Numbered from the stretch's first letter, positions 15,501-23,872 are shown. The stretch: DNA of 26,237 bases from a virus (IMGVR_UViG_3300044535_001773:1-26237); one strand, 5' to 3'. Notes: generated by a model not told the origin, from the letters alone. Translations and numbers: made by a program.

Positions 15501-18500
15501 ATGTTTGAGAGCAAAGAGTTAAACGACCACTTAAAAAATTCTTCTACAATTAAATCTCAAACAGCAGTAATTGCAGAATGGAATATGAATTTTTCTGATA
15601 ACATTGCTGATATTGGAAACTATAGATATAGGCCATACTCTACAATTCAGGATGATAAGTATAAATCATTAATTAATTTTTATGACCCTAGAGATACTGG
15701 AAATTTTTATACTGGAGCTACTGATGCAGACACAATTGTAGACGGTGGTTTTGAAGAAGACGAAGAAACTCCAATTTTATTTACAAGCATTAAAGAAAAA
15801 GAAAAGATTTTATTTTCTTTAGAAGAGTGCTTTGGAAAATTTAGACCAAGGTCTGGAATTAATAAACTTAGGTATGGGATTACAGGTAATTATTTACATC
15901 ATAGCAATACTGAAATGTTTAATCGTCCTAGATACTATATGCCAGATAAAAATGATAAATTTAAATACTGGACATCTTATAGAACTGAAAATGGACAAGA
16001 GTATGGAATTGCGTTTGAAGCAAACTCCACGGTCGGAACTAGTTTTGAAGAGGTCAGCCAAGAAGGTATTGATTATTTTATACAAGATGCCGCTCCGTAT
16101 GTTGTTTATAAAGAAGAAATTCCTGTTAATAGGATTGTTGTAAAAACACAGACAAACGTTGGAGATGTAAACTTAGGACCATTCTCTGGCCCAGCTGGAA
16201 CCTTTGCAGATCCATTTTTTGGGGAACAAAATAAAACCGTTCCAACCAAATGGAAACTCCAATATCTAAAAAACAATATTTGGATAGACGCAATATCTTT
16301 TGACAAAAATTCTGTACGAGCAAACGGGGATCCTATATTTAGCACAGATGGATACCTAGAGATTGGCTATGGCTTAATTGTTCCAGAAAAATTTAGAGCA
16401 AATTTTATTAGCAATGGGGCTATATCTTCAACTACTATTTTGCCAGAAGAAAATGAAGAAGGGCAAGCTTACCTAGTTAAAGCAAATAGCTCTGATGTAG
16501 GAGTTTTTTATATTTGGAATTCTGGAGAATATAAAACTTTTATTCCGCAATATGGTTGGTATGTCGCTGATGAAAATGTCGATCAACTTACAAACTTTTT
16601 AACTGATACAACAGCTCCACAAAAATATGGCTCAAATCAAAATGGTATTTTAGATTATGAAGAGTTTACCTTTATCTCTGGAATTAGGATAGTGGTAAGT
16701 ACAATGAATAAGTTTGGTTCAACATTTGATCTTATTGAGCTTTCGCCAAGACTGGCTGTAGACCTAACAAATAAAACAATGTCTTACAACTTAAAAAAGA
16801 ATGCATCAGACCTTGGTATCAGCGGTCTGCCAGTAGGTCAGTTGCTAGCCTCTACAGGTAGTCTAACTTTGTTTGACTATGATCAATCCTTTAACCCCAA
16901 TAACGTTTGGAATTCAGATTCTGAAACTGGAAGCATTATTGCTAAATACATAAATAAAAATATTCAAATAAAATTTTATGAAATTATTTCAGATGTAAAA
17001 ACTATTGATTTAAATAATAATATAATTAGAAAAACTTTTTATGTTCCGCTAAAAACTATGTATTCAGAATTCTTTCCAGCCTCAAATTCAAAAACAAGAG
17101 AAGTAAGTATAAATTTAAGAGACTTATTCTTTTATTTTGAATCACAAACAGCTCCAGAACTTTTAATCCCTAATGCCTCTTTGTCTTATGCTTTAGCAAC
17201 TATATTTGATAATATTGGTTTTAGTAATTATTCGTTTAAGAGAATTGCTGGAGAATCAGATCCAGTTATTCCTTATTTCTTTATTGCTCCAGATAAAAGC
17301 GTTGCCGAAGTTCTACAAGACTTAGCAAGAGCCACTCAAACTGCAATGTTTTTTGATGAGTATAATAATTTTATAATGATGAGTAAGAACTATATTTTAC
17401 CATCTAAGGCTGATAGAAACTCTAGCCTTGTTCTTGTTGGCTCAAAAGATCAAGCTAAAGTTGGAATTGTCGAAAATTCAACTAGCCCAACAACTCCATC
17501 AATTGCAAACATTATAGATATAAGTTCTCAAGATAATAACGTATATAACGATGGAAAGATTAGTTATGTAAGTAGATATATCCAAAAAACAATGGGCTCT
17601 ATAAAACAGGCTTATGTTGCAGACAAAGATATTACTTGGACCTATAAGCCAGCCCTTCTTTGGGAAGTGTCTGGAACAGAAAATATGAAATCAAAAAATG
17701 GACAAACTGCAACCTCAAACAAATATGCTTTAGCAGCTATTCCTTTAAATTCAGATTTAAGTAGTCAAATTCCAGAAGTTGTTAATCACGAAATTGTAAA
17801 TAATATTATTGATTTTGGCGACGGTATTTTATACATAGGTAGGTATAATGGATACTTCTACTCTAATGGAGAAGTTATAAAATATGATGCAGTAGAGTAT
17901 AACGTTTCTGTATTGCCGTCTAGCGTTTCTAATTCTGGCTTTGTTGGTGGAAATGTTTGGATAAGCGATGCACAAGAATACGAAAATTATTTTTCAAAAC
18001 TATCTTTTAATGGAAAAATTTATCCAACAGGGCGTGTAAGAATTTATGCTGAGCCAAATTATGAAACTCAGGCTGACGTTACGAGGATGTCAAATGGCCC
18101 AGTTTCTAAACATGGAAGAGGCCAGTTTGGTACTAAGATTACAGATCACAGTGCAGGATTAAATCAGTATTGGACCAGCAATGATAATGTTTTTGGATGC
18201 TCCATGGAGTCTAAATATTTATTTGGAAATACTGTTTTTTTACAAACTACAGGAACTGGAAAAGCTGGAATAAATAAGTCGCTTGCTACAAAATCATCTC
18301 GATCCAGCTTAATAAAAAACTATTTATCTTTTTCTTATAATGAAGAAGTATCTAGAAAAAATAAAATATCTGCGACATCAGAAACTGTGCAGTCATCAGC
18401 CTTGGTAATGAACGGACCATCATTTTCTGCACAAGAAAATTCAATTGATTTTATTTCATATATAAATAAACCTCTTAATGATTCGTTTAAGCATTTTGGA

Positions 18501-20135
18501 ACAAGAATGAGAATTATTGGAAAAATTGAAAATAATGAAACATCTATTCAGACAGCTGCAGGGGCTACAACTTATTACAATGTTTCAACAACTACGCCAG
18601 AACAAAACCTAGCAGTCAGCGGCGGTAGTGGTGGAATAGCGGCCCTACTTAATCCTCAAACAAATAACGGGTATTACTTTGAGATAGCAGCTTTATCAGA
18701 AAACAATGTTGATAAATATTCTACTGCTGAGGGAGTCGCAAATGTTTTCTTTTATAAGATAGTCCAAAATCAAAGTTATGACAAAACCTCATCGGTAAAT
18801 CTTCCAGGAGCATATACCACAACAACTCTTACGGCCCAAACAAATGGAGCTTTAACTTTTGGCGGAGTTGCCGCATCTATAAATGAAAGAATTTTCCTAA
18901 CTAACCAAACTATTGAAGACCACAACGGATACTATAAAGTAACTGCTACAGGTTCTTCAACTGAAAAATGGCTCTTGACAAGAGATGAGGCTGGAATCCC
19001 TGTTAAGCTTTGGAGCGGACTAACAACAATAATTGTTGATGATGGAAATTTTGCTGGCCAGTCTAGGGTTGTTGCAGAAGAAATAACAAAAGTATACGAT
19101 CTTGCTTTAGAATATCAAGAGTTTGACTCTTTTAGAAGATTTTACTTATATTTAAACGATACTCAAATTGCAACTGTAGACGATGAGAATCCATTGCCAC
19201 TAGTAAATTCAAATAACATGGCTCTTTTTGTTCGTGGCGGATCTCATTGCATGTTTGAAAATATTTATGCATTAGCAAATAACTATAGTCAAAACACCAG
19301 TTTTGCCTTAGACCCAGTAGCAAATTCAATATTTACTAATAAAACTGATATTTCTGCTAACGAATCTTTTAGAAAATATTCTATTAGTGGAATGATTCAG
19401 CCAACATATCTTTCTGGAATAAACCCTTCTGAGCCACCAAAATATAACATATTTTATGACGAGTTTGGAACCATCATGAGAGAAGTAGCCTACTTTAATG
19501 TAAAATATGACAAGGCCTATCCAGCTTTGTACGCTATGATATCTCCTACATTTAATAAGATTCGTGGATATACAGTTTCAGGATTTTTTGCTGGGGCCTA
19601 TGGTGCAGAATTTTTAGTTTTTAATGCCACCGATACTTTCTTGTTTATGGACGAAACTGTTGGAAACTATTTAAGAATTCAAGGTATTACTTTTACACAA
19701 GACTCTAGAAATGAATTGACTGTCGATGACTACTTTGATAAAACTTCTAATTTTTCAGACCCACTAATAAAAGAAGATATGACAATTTTATCTCCAGTAA
19801 AACAAAAAGAGCTATATGCTGATGTAAAAAATAGTCGCATAACTTACGGACGTAATGAGTTTTCCCTGGACTCCTTATATATACAAAGTAAAGATGAAGC
19901 TACAAAAATTATGGAATGGATTATTTCTAAAACAATGAAACCTAGAAAATCTGTTGGCCTAAACATATTTTCAATTCCAACAATTCAGCTTGGAGATGTT
20001 GTAACAATTGATTACTCTGAAGAGGATGCAAATTTCTTGTTTGATGCAGAACAAAGGTTTGTAGTATATAGCATTGAACATGAAAAGAATGTTTCTGGAC
20101 CAAGAATGAAAATATACTTAAGTGAGGCAGTTTAA
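15501..20135 (+). CDS. Tail tip hub / tail-associated minor tail protein, multi-domain
   Basis: This 1544-residue protein probably forms the tip hub. Recognisable regions: about 205-415, a discoidin-like (galactose-binding) sandwich split in two, with PVNRIVVKTQTNVGDVN and later ISGIRIVVSTMNKFGSTFDL flanking an insertion (about 285-380) with YIWNSGEYKTFIPQYGWYV; about 558-619, a gp27/gp44-like hub segment (LSYALATIFDNIGFSNYSF, AEVLQDLARATQTAMFFDEY); about 990-1262, a LamG/concanavalin-like domain ending FYLYLNDTQIATVDDE and SHCMFENIYALAN, itself interrupted at about 1125-1170 by a common phage tail module (RIFLTNQTIEDHNGYYKVTA, WLLTRDEAG); and about 1459-1544, a closing hub segment (PTIQLGDVVTIDY, FVVYSIEHEKN). 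The sugar-binding-like domains suggest contact with the cell surface. No peptidoglycan hydrolase motif was found. Start follows the previous stop directly. Confidence 0.78.
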   Translation: MFESKELNDHLKNSSTIKSQTAVIAEWNMNFSDNIADIGNYRYRPYSTIQDDKYKSLINFYDPRDTGNFYTGATDADTIVDGGFEEDEETPILFTSIKEKEKILFSLEECFGKFRPRSGINKLRYGITGNYLHHSNTEMFNRPRYYMPDKNDKFKYWTSYRTENGQEYGIAFEANSTVGTSFEEVSQEGIDYFIQDAAPYVVYKEEIPVNRIVVKTQTNVGDVNLGPFSGPAGTFADPFFGEQNKTVPTKWKLQYLKNNIWIDAISFDKNSVRANGDPIFSTDGYLEIGYGLIVPEKFRANFISNGAISSTTILPEENEEGQAYLVKANSSDVGVFYIWNSGEYKTFIPQYGWYVADENVDQLTNFLTDTTAPQKYGSNQNGILDYEEFTFISGIRIVVSTMNKFGSTFDLIELSPRLAVDLTNKTMSYNLKKNASDLGISGLPVGQLLASTGSLTLFDYDQSFNPNNVWNSDSETGSIIAKYINKNIQIKFYEIISDVKTIDLNNNIIRKTFYVPLKTMYSEFFPASNSKTREVSINLRDLFFYFESQTAPELLIPNASLSYALATIFDNIGFSNYSFKRIAGESDPVIPYFFIAPDKSVAEVLQDLARATQTAMFFDEYNNFIMMSKNYILPSKADRNSSLVLVGSKDQAKVGIVENSTSPTTPSIANIIDISSQDNNVYNDGKISYVSRYIQKTMGSIKQAYVADKDITWTYKPALLWEVSGTENMKSKNGQTATSNKYALAAIPLNSDLSSQIPEVVNHEIVNNIIDFGDGILYIGRYNGYFYSNGEVIKYDAVEYNVSVLPSSVSNSGFVGGNVWISDAQEYENYFSKLSFNGKIYPTGRVRIYAEPNYETQADVTRMSNGPVSKHGRGQFGTKITDHSAGLNQYWTSNDNVFGCSMESKYLFGNTVFLQTTGTGKAGINKSLATKSSRSSLIKNYLSFSYNEEVSRKNKISATSETVQSSALVMNGPSFSAQENSIDFISYINKPLNDSFKHFGTRMRIIGKIENNETSIQTAAGATTYYNVSTTTPEQNLAVSGGSGGIAALLNPQTNNGYYFEIAALSENNVDKYSTAEGVANVFFYKIVQNQSYDKTSSVNLPGAYTTTTLTAQTNGALTFGGVAASINERIFLTNQTIEDHNGYYKVTATGSSTEKWLLTRDEAGIPVKLWSGLTTIIVDDGNFAGQSRVVAEEITKVYDLALEYQEFDSFRRFYLYLNDTQIATVDDENPLPLVNSNNMALFVRGGSHCMFENIYALANNYSQNTSFALDPVANSIFTNKTDISANESFRKYSISGMIQPTYLSGINPSEPPKYNIFYDEFGTIMREVAYFNVKYDKAYPALYAMISPTFNKIRGYTVSGFFAGAYGAEFLVFNATDTFLFMDETVGNYLRIQGITFTQDSRNELTVDDYFDKTSNFSDPLIKEDMTILSPVKQKELYADVKNSRITYGRNEFSLDSLYIQSKDEATKIMEWIISKTMKPRKSVGLNIFSIPTIQLGDVVTIDYSEEDANFLFDAEQRFVVYSIEHEKNVSGPRMKIYLSEAV

Positions 20136-20653
20136 TGGTAAGCCCTACAACTTCTTCATCTGTTGGAGCAACTCCAGAGATTCCTTTATTGTTAGTGCCA
20201 AGGCCTGATAATTCTGTAAAGTCAGCATCTCCAGATATAATTTTAATTGATCAGAATGACCTACCAATTGACTTAATTTTAAAATTAACTTTAGAAAAAA
20301 TTGGGGGCCAGGAACTAATAAGCTTGGTAAGACATGACACTGTTAATGGACAAAACATAGTCTATCAGCCAGTTAAAAATATTTCAGACGTGGCAATTAG
20401 CTACAACTCACAAAATATCATTAATGTTCCAGATACTGCAGAGATATATTTTAAGAATTTTGCTATAAAAATGGAAAATCACATTATACAAGGCACAAAC
20501 GAGTTTCCTCCAGAGTCAGTTTATATTGATTTTGATAGCGGCAACATAGTTGTTGAAGCTGTAAATTTAAAAGCAGACTATGAGGTAGAAGTTCAGATGA
20601 TATCCTCTGGCCAAATTTTTAATGGTACAATATATGAAGAGGATGTCTCATGA
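20135..20653 (+). CDS. Minor tail protein, uncharacterised
   Basis: The 172-residue product begins in a TAATG junction with the hub gene and ends in an ATGA-type overlap with the next gene. The first 35 residues are Ser/Thr/Pro-rich and probably flexible. The rest alternates beta strands and includes LKLTLEKIGGQELISLVRHD and a C-terminal region (YIDFDSGNIVVEAVNLKADY, then VEVQMIS). No signal peptide or catalytic motif is visible. Position within the tail tip operon supports a structural role, perhaps linking hub and fibres; the specific function is unknown. Confidence 0.62.
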   Translation: MVSPTTSSSVGATPEIPLLLVPRPDNSVKSASPDIILIDQNDLPIDLILKLTLEKIGGQELISLVRHDTVNGQNIVYQPVKNISDVAISYNSQNIINVPDTAEIYFKNFAIKMENHIIQGTNEFPPESVYIDFDSGNIVVEAVNLKADYEVEVQMISSGQIFNGTIYEEDVS

Positions 20654-21834
20654 TTACTAATGTTGGAAAAAACATATTAGCCAAATATTTAATTGGCCAG
20701 GCTCCAGCCTATGCATCGCACATTGCTTTAGGATGTGGGGTAACTCCAAAGGCTACAGACTATGCTTTTACAGGTAGTGACATTCAGAATATATTAGATA
20801 AAAAGCAGCTAGACTTTGAAATGTTTCGTGTGCCAATTACTTCAAGAGGATATGTAACAGAGCTTGATAGCAATAATCAGTCAGTTTCAAAGATTGTTTT
20901 AACAGCTGAACTTCCAACAATTGAAAGATACGAAATTACTGAAATTGGAGTTTACTCTTCTGGATCGAATCCAACCGCAGGGGCTTATGATAGCAAGCCA
21001 GTTTATTCTTTTACTAGAACAGAAAATTGGGAATATCACACTACGACGTCTGCCGTTACAATTCCAACAATAATCCAGCCTTTAGGAACAGAGGTTTACC
21101 CAGACGATATTATTCAAACTTCACCAGTTTTTCAAACTAATGCAGACAATAGAACACTTCTTAATGAATCTAGAATAGCAAGATATGAGTCTTGCCGATA
21201 CTTAAATAATATTATTTTAATTGCTGGTGACGAATCAACCTTATCCTTAAGTGGCTCAAGAATGGTTCCAGCAGTAGGATCAAACCATATACACCTAACT
21301 GGAGCAAGTATTGATTTTAATAGAAATGCTGGCTCTGATGAATTAAGATTTGCTTTTTCCGTAGTTAATAAAAATGCATATGACAGTATAGAGCCAAGCA
21401 GGGTAAAGATTTTGGTAGAATTTGCCTCATCAGATAGCGACTCTGCAACAAATTATGCTCAGCTTCAAGTAGACATTCAGAATGGTACTGGAGTAGGCCA
21501 GCAAGACTTTGAAAATAATAGGTACGTAGTAGTTACAAAACCACTAAAAGATTTAGTAAAAAGTTCATCGTTTACTTGGGACTCTGTGACTGTTGTTAAA
21601 ATTTGGGCATCGGTTTTAGACTCTGTTGGAAATCCGACAGATGACTATTATGTTGCTTTAGATGCATTAAGGTTAGAAAACACAACATCTGTTAATCCTC
21701 TTTATGGATTAACTGGCTATTCTGTAGTAAAATCTCAAGATGCTTTGCCAATTGTTAAAATTCCTAATACTGCAAATTTGGTAGAGTTCCGTTTTGCTTT
21801 AGACGTTGACCTGGGGATAGATATTGTCAGTTAA
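20650..21834 (+). CDS. Minor tail / baseplate-type protein with a jelly-roll-like region
   Basis: The 394-residue product starts in an ATGA overlap. Residues 1-150 resemble attachment regions of phage tail-tip proteins (ITNVGKNILAKYLIGQAPAY, HIALGCGVTP, and the strand YEITEIGVYSSG). Residues about 195-350 read as a beta sandwich of carbohydrate-binding type (SRMVPAVGSNHIHLTGASID, VKILVEFASSDSDSATNYAQ, VTVVKIWASVLD, YYVALDALRLEN). Such domains usually bind sugars or build fibre trunks. A receptor-contact role is inference from domain type and location. It ends within the overlapping start of the next gene. Confidence 0.64.
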   Translation: MITNVGKNILAKYLIGQAPAYASHIALGCGVTPKATDYAFTGSDIQNILDKKQLDFEMFRVPITSRGYVTELDSNNQSVSKIVLTAELPTIERYEITEIGVYSSGSNPTAGAYDSKPVYSFTRTENWEYHTTTSAVTIPTIIQPLGTEVYPDDIIQTSPVFQTNADNRTLLNESRIARYESCRYLNNIILIAGDESTLSLSGSRMVPAVGSNHIHLTGASIDFNRNAGSDELRFAFSVVNKNAYDSIEPSRVKILVEFASSDSDSATNYAQLQVDIQNGTGVGQQDFENNRYVVVTKPLKDLVKSSSFTWDSVTVVKIWASVLDSVGNPTDDYYVALDALRLENTTSVNPLYGLTGYSVVKSQDALPIVKIPNTANLVEFRFALDVDLGIDIVS

Positions 21835-22309
21835 AAAAGTAACTATTGAAAAAAAAGATTTTCCACCATTATCACCTGATGGAGAATATCTGCTAAGGTA
21901 TAGAATTATTTCAGAAGATAAAAATAGAACATCTCACTGGTCTCCAATTTATAGGTTAGATGCAACACGAGTTTGGGATGAAGAAGAGGAAGAGTTTGTA
22001 AGTCTTATTAAACCTGTTTTTGGAGACTTGCAAATATCTAACGTCGACAGGGCAGTTAATACATTTTGGGAAGCTTCTGCCATTGCATCTTCTTATGATG
22101 TTTTTGTGAGTTTTGGCATATATAACGTAGGAACGTCGGCAATTGCTTGGGGCAGCTATGCGTACCATGGATCTTCAAACTCTACTTCTTATTCTTTTTT
22201 AAGGCCAGATGCAGTTACCGATATTCGTGTAAAAATACAACTTTCTGGAATAGAGAAAGAAGTAAATCCTACTTTGACTATCTGTACCTTAGAAAAATCA
22301 AGAAGATAG
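21824..22309 (+). CDS. Small minor tail protein with a fibronectin III-like segment
   Basis: The 161-residue product begins at a TTG (21824) that overlaps the preceding stop by 11 bases; GGGGA at 21813-21817 is well placed before it and no ATG or GTG gives a better start. Residues 15-50 (FPPLSPDGEYLLRYRIISED, then RTSHWSPIYRL) have the strand order and the SPDG and HWSP motifs of fibronectin III-type domains, common decorations of phage tail proteins. The C-terminal half continues as beta strands (ASSYDVFVSFGIY, TDIRVKIQLSGIEK) and could be a second beta domain. Likely a tail tip or fibre component. Confidence 0.66.
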   Translation: MSVKKVTIEKKDFPPLSPDGEYLLRYRIISEDKNRTSHWSPIYRLDATRVWDEEEEEFVSLIKPVFGDLQISNVDRAVNTFWEASAIASSYDVFVSFGIYNVGTSAIAWGSYAYHGSSNSTSYSFLRPDAVTDIRVKIQLSGIEKEVNPTLTICTLEKSRR

Positions 22310-22317
22310 GAAAATAC

Positions 22318-22336
22318 CACAAAAGCTTGATTTGTG
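22318..22336. promoter_or_regulatory. Candidate operator dyad overlapping the promoter at 22335
   Basis: CACAAA (22318-22323) and TTTGTG (22331-22336) form a perfect six-base inverted repeat with a seven-base spacer. The right arm overlaps the TG of the extended -10 box. It could bind a dimeric repressor or activator, or be a weak RNA hairpin; there is only one copy, so it is tentative. Confidence 0.35.
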
Positions 22337-22343
22337 TTATAAT
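22335..22343 (+). promoter_or_regulatory. Extended -10 promoter, candidate leaderless transcript of the fibre gene
   Basis: TGTTATAAT is the third exact copy of this nine-base element. Its -10 box ends five bases before the ATG at 22349, so transcription would start at or next to the start codon. There is no ribosome binding site upstream of the gene. Confidence 0.65.
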
Positions 22344-22348
22344 TAGCT

Positions 22349-22792
22349 ATGGCCAAAATTCCAACTCCAGATAGAGGACAGCCTCTAGATGTATCATATG
22401 TTTATCAAATTGTAGAAGCAATTAACGATCTTTCCTCACAAATATCTTCAGCAAGATACAAGTACGCATCTATTGATACTACAAGTGGAAATGAAAGCAC
22501 TTTGCTTACAGACACAAAAGTAGTTGCTGGAGAAAAAGTAATTTACCCTACCCTCACAAATGTTACAGCCGAAACTACACAGTCTTTTTCTTACTCTTTT
22601 AAAGGAGAGTATAAGTATCCTCCAATTGTAACTATTACCCCAGTTTTAATTGAAGGAACTTCGTCTGGTCAAGACGTATCAGTTGTTATTCAAAGCGTCA
22701 CTAACTCATCAGTTAATGGTATTGTTCGTTTTAATACAGGAGGGTCTTTGGCCCTTAAGGTCCACATTATTGCAATAGGTATTCCAGACTAA
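22349..22792 (+). CDS. Small tail fibre / receptor-contact protein
   Basis: The 147-residue product begins with AKIPTPDRGQPLDVSYVYQI and a short helix (VEAINDLSSQI), a pattern typical of the attachment or trimerisation segment of short phage fibres. The C-terminal part (about residues 75-147) is a beta domain (FKGEYKYPPIVTITPVL, VNGIVRFNTGG) closing with LKVHIIAIGIPD, reminiscent of H-type lectin-like fibre tips. It lies last in the tail module. It has its own promoter and no ribosome binding site, so it can be expressed separately from the tail operon. A receptor role is inference from fold type and place. Confidence 0.62.
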   Translation: MAKIPTPDRGQPLDVSYVYQIVEAINDLSSQISSARYKYASIDTTSGNESTLLTDTKVVAGEKVIYPTLTNVTAETTQSFSYSFKGEYKYPPIVTITPVLIEGTSSGQDVSVVIQSVTNSSVNGIVRFNTGGSLALKVHIIAIGIPD

Positions 22793-22796
22793 TATA

Positions 22797-23339
22797 ATGG
22801 GCAAAAAACATGGTCCAATGGATATGTCAGAATATAATTCTGCCCCAGCAATTCCAGGAAACAAAAAAGTTTGGTTTTTAAACGGGCACCTTGTAAGAGT
22901 TCATCACCTTAATAAGTCAAACGGAATCATGTCTGTTTATAATATTATTAAAGATCAAATAGAAAGCTGCCTAATTTCAGACTTTAAAAAGAACAGAGAG
23001 AGAGCCTATACAGTTGGTGAAACAGCCTCTTTGGTTAATCGTCATAAAAAGTATATGCCTAGTCTAATGAAAAGAGGGGTAATCCCCCTCCCCACAGGAT
23101 CTCAAAAAGGTGGAGAAACTGCGTGGCAAGTTAGGTCGTATTATTCAGAATCACAGGTAAGAGAAATTCGTGATATACTTGCTACCTACCACATGGGTAG
23201 ACCAAGATTAGATAAGCTGATAACCAACGATATTACGCCAACACGTCAAGAGTTGACAAGGCGTATGGGAGATGGTATACTTACTTATACTAAAACAGAA
23301 GATGGGCGATTCATTCCAATTTGGTCTGAATCTATTTAA
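22797..23339 (+). CDS. MerR-like helix-turn-helix DNA-binding protein
   Basis: The 180-residue product has a helix-turn-helix of MerR type at about residues 71-131: YTVGETASLVNRHKKYMPSL, a turn with RGVIPLPTG, a wing-like segment with TAWQVRSYYSE, and the helix SQVREIRDILATYH. In MerR regulators this unit binds promoter DNA. Residues 1-68 hold a separate domain (KKVWFLNGHLVRVHHLNKS, then MSVYNIIKDQIESCLISDFK) that I do not recognise. The gene stands between the tail and replication modules, a natural site for a regulator. No clear ribosome binding site precedes the ATG, and the start overlaps a TATAAT-like sequence. A strong promoter lies inside its 3' end. Which promoter it controls cannot be told from here. 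Confidence 0.7.
   Translation: MGKKHGPMDMSEYNSAPAIPGNKKVWFLNGHLVRVHHLNKSNGIMSVYNIIKDQIESCLISDFKKNRERAYTVGETASLVNRHKKYMPSLMKRGVIPLPTGSQKGGETAWQVRSYYSESQVREIRDILATYHMGRPRLDKLITNDITPTRQELTRRMGDGILTYTKTEDGRFIPIWSESI
23253..23281 (+). promoter_or_regulatory. Near-consensus sigma-70-type promoter inside the MerR-like gene
   Basis: TTGACA at 23253-23258 is followed by exactly 17 bases and TATACT at 23276-23281, with TG at 23273-23274 adding an extended -10 element. It is the best match to the vegetative consensus in the window. Transcription would begin near 23288, about 67 bases before the next start, and run into the helicase and primase genes. Confidence 0.78.
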
Positions 23340-23354
23340 TAGAAAGATACGGGT

Positions 23355-23564
23355 ATGGAAAACGAAAACACTAAAGTCAGGGTAGCATTAGGATACACAT
23401 TGAATCTTGGCAACTTTCAGTCACTAAGAATCGATCTAGAAGTTTCTGACAATAAGCGTGAGGCTGAAACTACGAATGAGGCTTTTGAGCGAGTTTATGA
23501 GTTTGTTGAAAATAAGCTAGCAGAAAAGGTTAAAGAGGCTTCTGCCGAAATCGAAAGTAGATAA
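23355..23564 (+). CDS. Small protein upstream of the helicase, function unknown
   Basis: The 69-residue acidic product has two parts: a beta-like N-terminus (VRVALGYTLNLGNFQSLRID, then LEVSDN) and a C-terminal amphipathic helix (EAFERVYEFVENKLAEKVKE). The stop overlaps the next start (TAATG), placing it in the replication operon. It is the first gene after the promoter at 23253-23281. I do not recognise a named family. Its place and small size would fit an accessory replication factor or DNA-binding protein, but that is conjecture. The ribosome binding site is poor (AGAAAGA). Confidence 0.66.
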   Translation: MENENTKVRVALGYTLNLGNFQSLRIDLEVSDNKREAETTNEAFERVYEFVENKLAEKVKEASAEIESR

Positions 23565-23872
23565 TGGCAGACCGCAAAGACCGAATGGCTTTGCTAAGCA
23601 GATACAGTAAGTTACACAAAATAAAGTATCAAGAAAAGCCAATAGTTAATTTAAATGTAGAGCAATGGGCTGCTGATGCCCTCATTGAGTCGTTTGGCTT
23701 AGATGTTTGCTACGACATGCTACAATATTATTTTGATGTTAGCCCAAGCCCAAGCTGGAAATATTTTGCAAATTATGCAGACAATATTATTAATTCCAGA
23801 GAGCAAGTGGTTCAAGATTTAAGAGAACGAGCTGAAAGACGACAGAAAGCAAAAGAGTGGTTAAGTGAATAA
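23564..23872 (+). CDS. Small helical protein coupled to the helicase gene; possible helicase loader
   Basis: The 102-residue product begins in a TAATG junction and its end overlaps the helicase start by eight bases, so the two should be made together. It is largely helical, with EQWAADALIESFGLDVCYDM, a motif SPSPSWKYFANYADNIINS, and a very basic C-terminal helix (LRERAERRQKAKEWL). Small proteins encoded directly upstream of phage DnaB-type helicases often load or regulate them, which makes this a candidate loader or adaptor. No loader-type ATP-binding motif is present, so it would not be a DnaC-type AAA+ loader. Confidence 0.68.
   Translation: MADRKDRMALLSRYSKLHKIKYQEKPIVNLNVEQWAADALIESFGLDVCYDMLQYYFDVSPSPSWKYFANYADNIINSREQVVQDLRERAERRQKAKEWLSE

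Noticed and set aside
22147-22374. A 75-residue + strand frame overlapping the end of the fibronectin-like gene and the fibre gene start
   Set aside because: The translation is rich in Phe, Tyr, Lys and Cys with no start signal, and it covers two well-supported genes in other frames.
22793-22798. TATAAT overlapping the start of the MerR-like gene
   Set aside because: A transcript from it would start inside the gene, after the ATG, and there is no extended -10 or -35 element. It is probably chance within a TAATATAATG junction.
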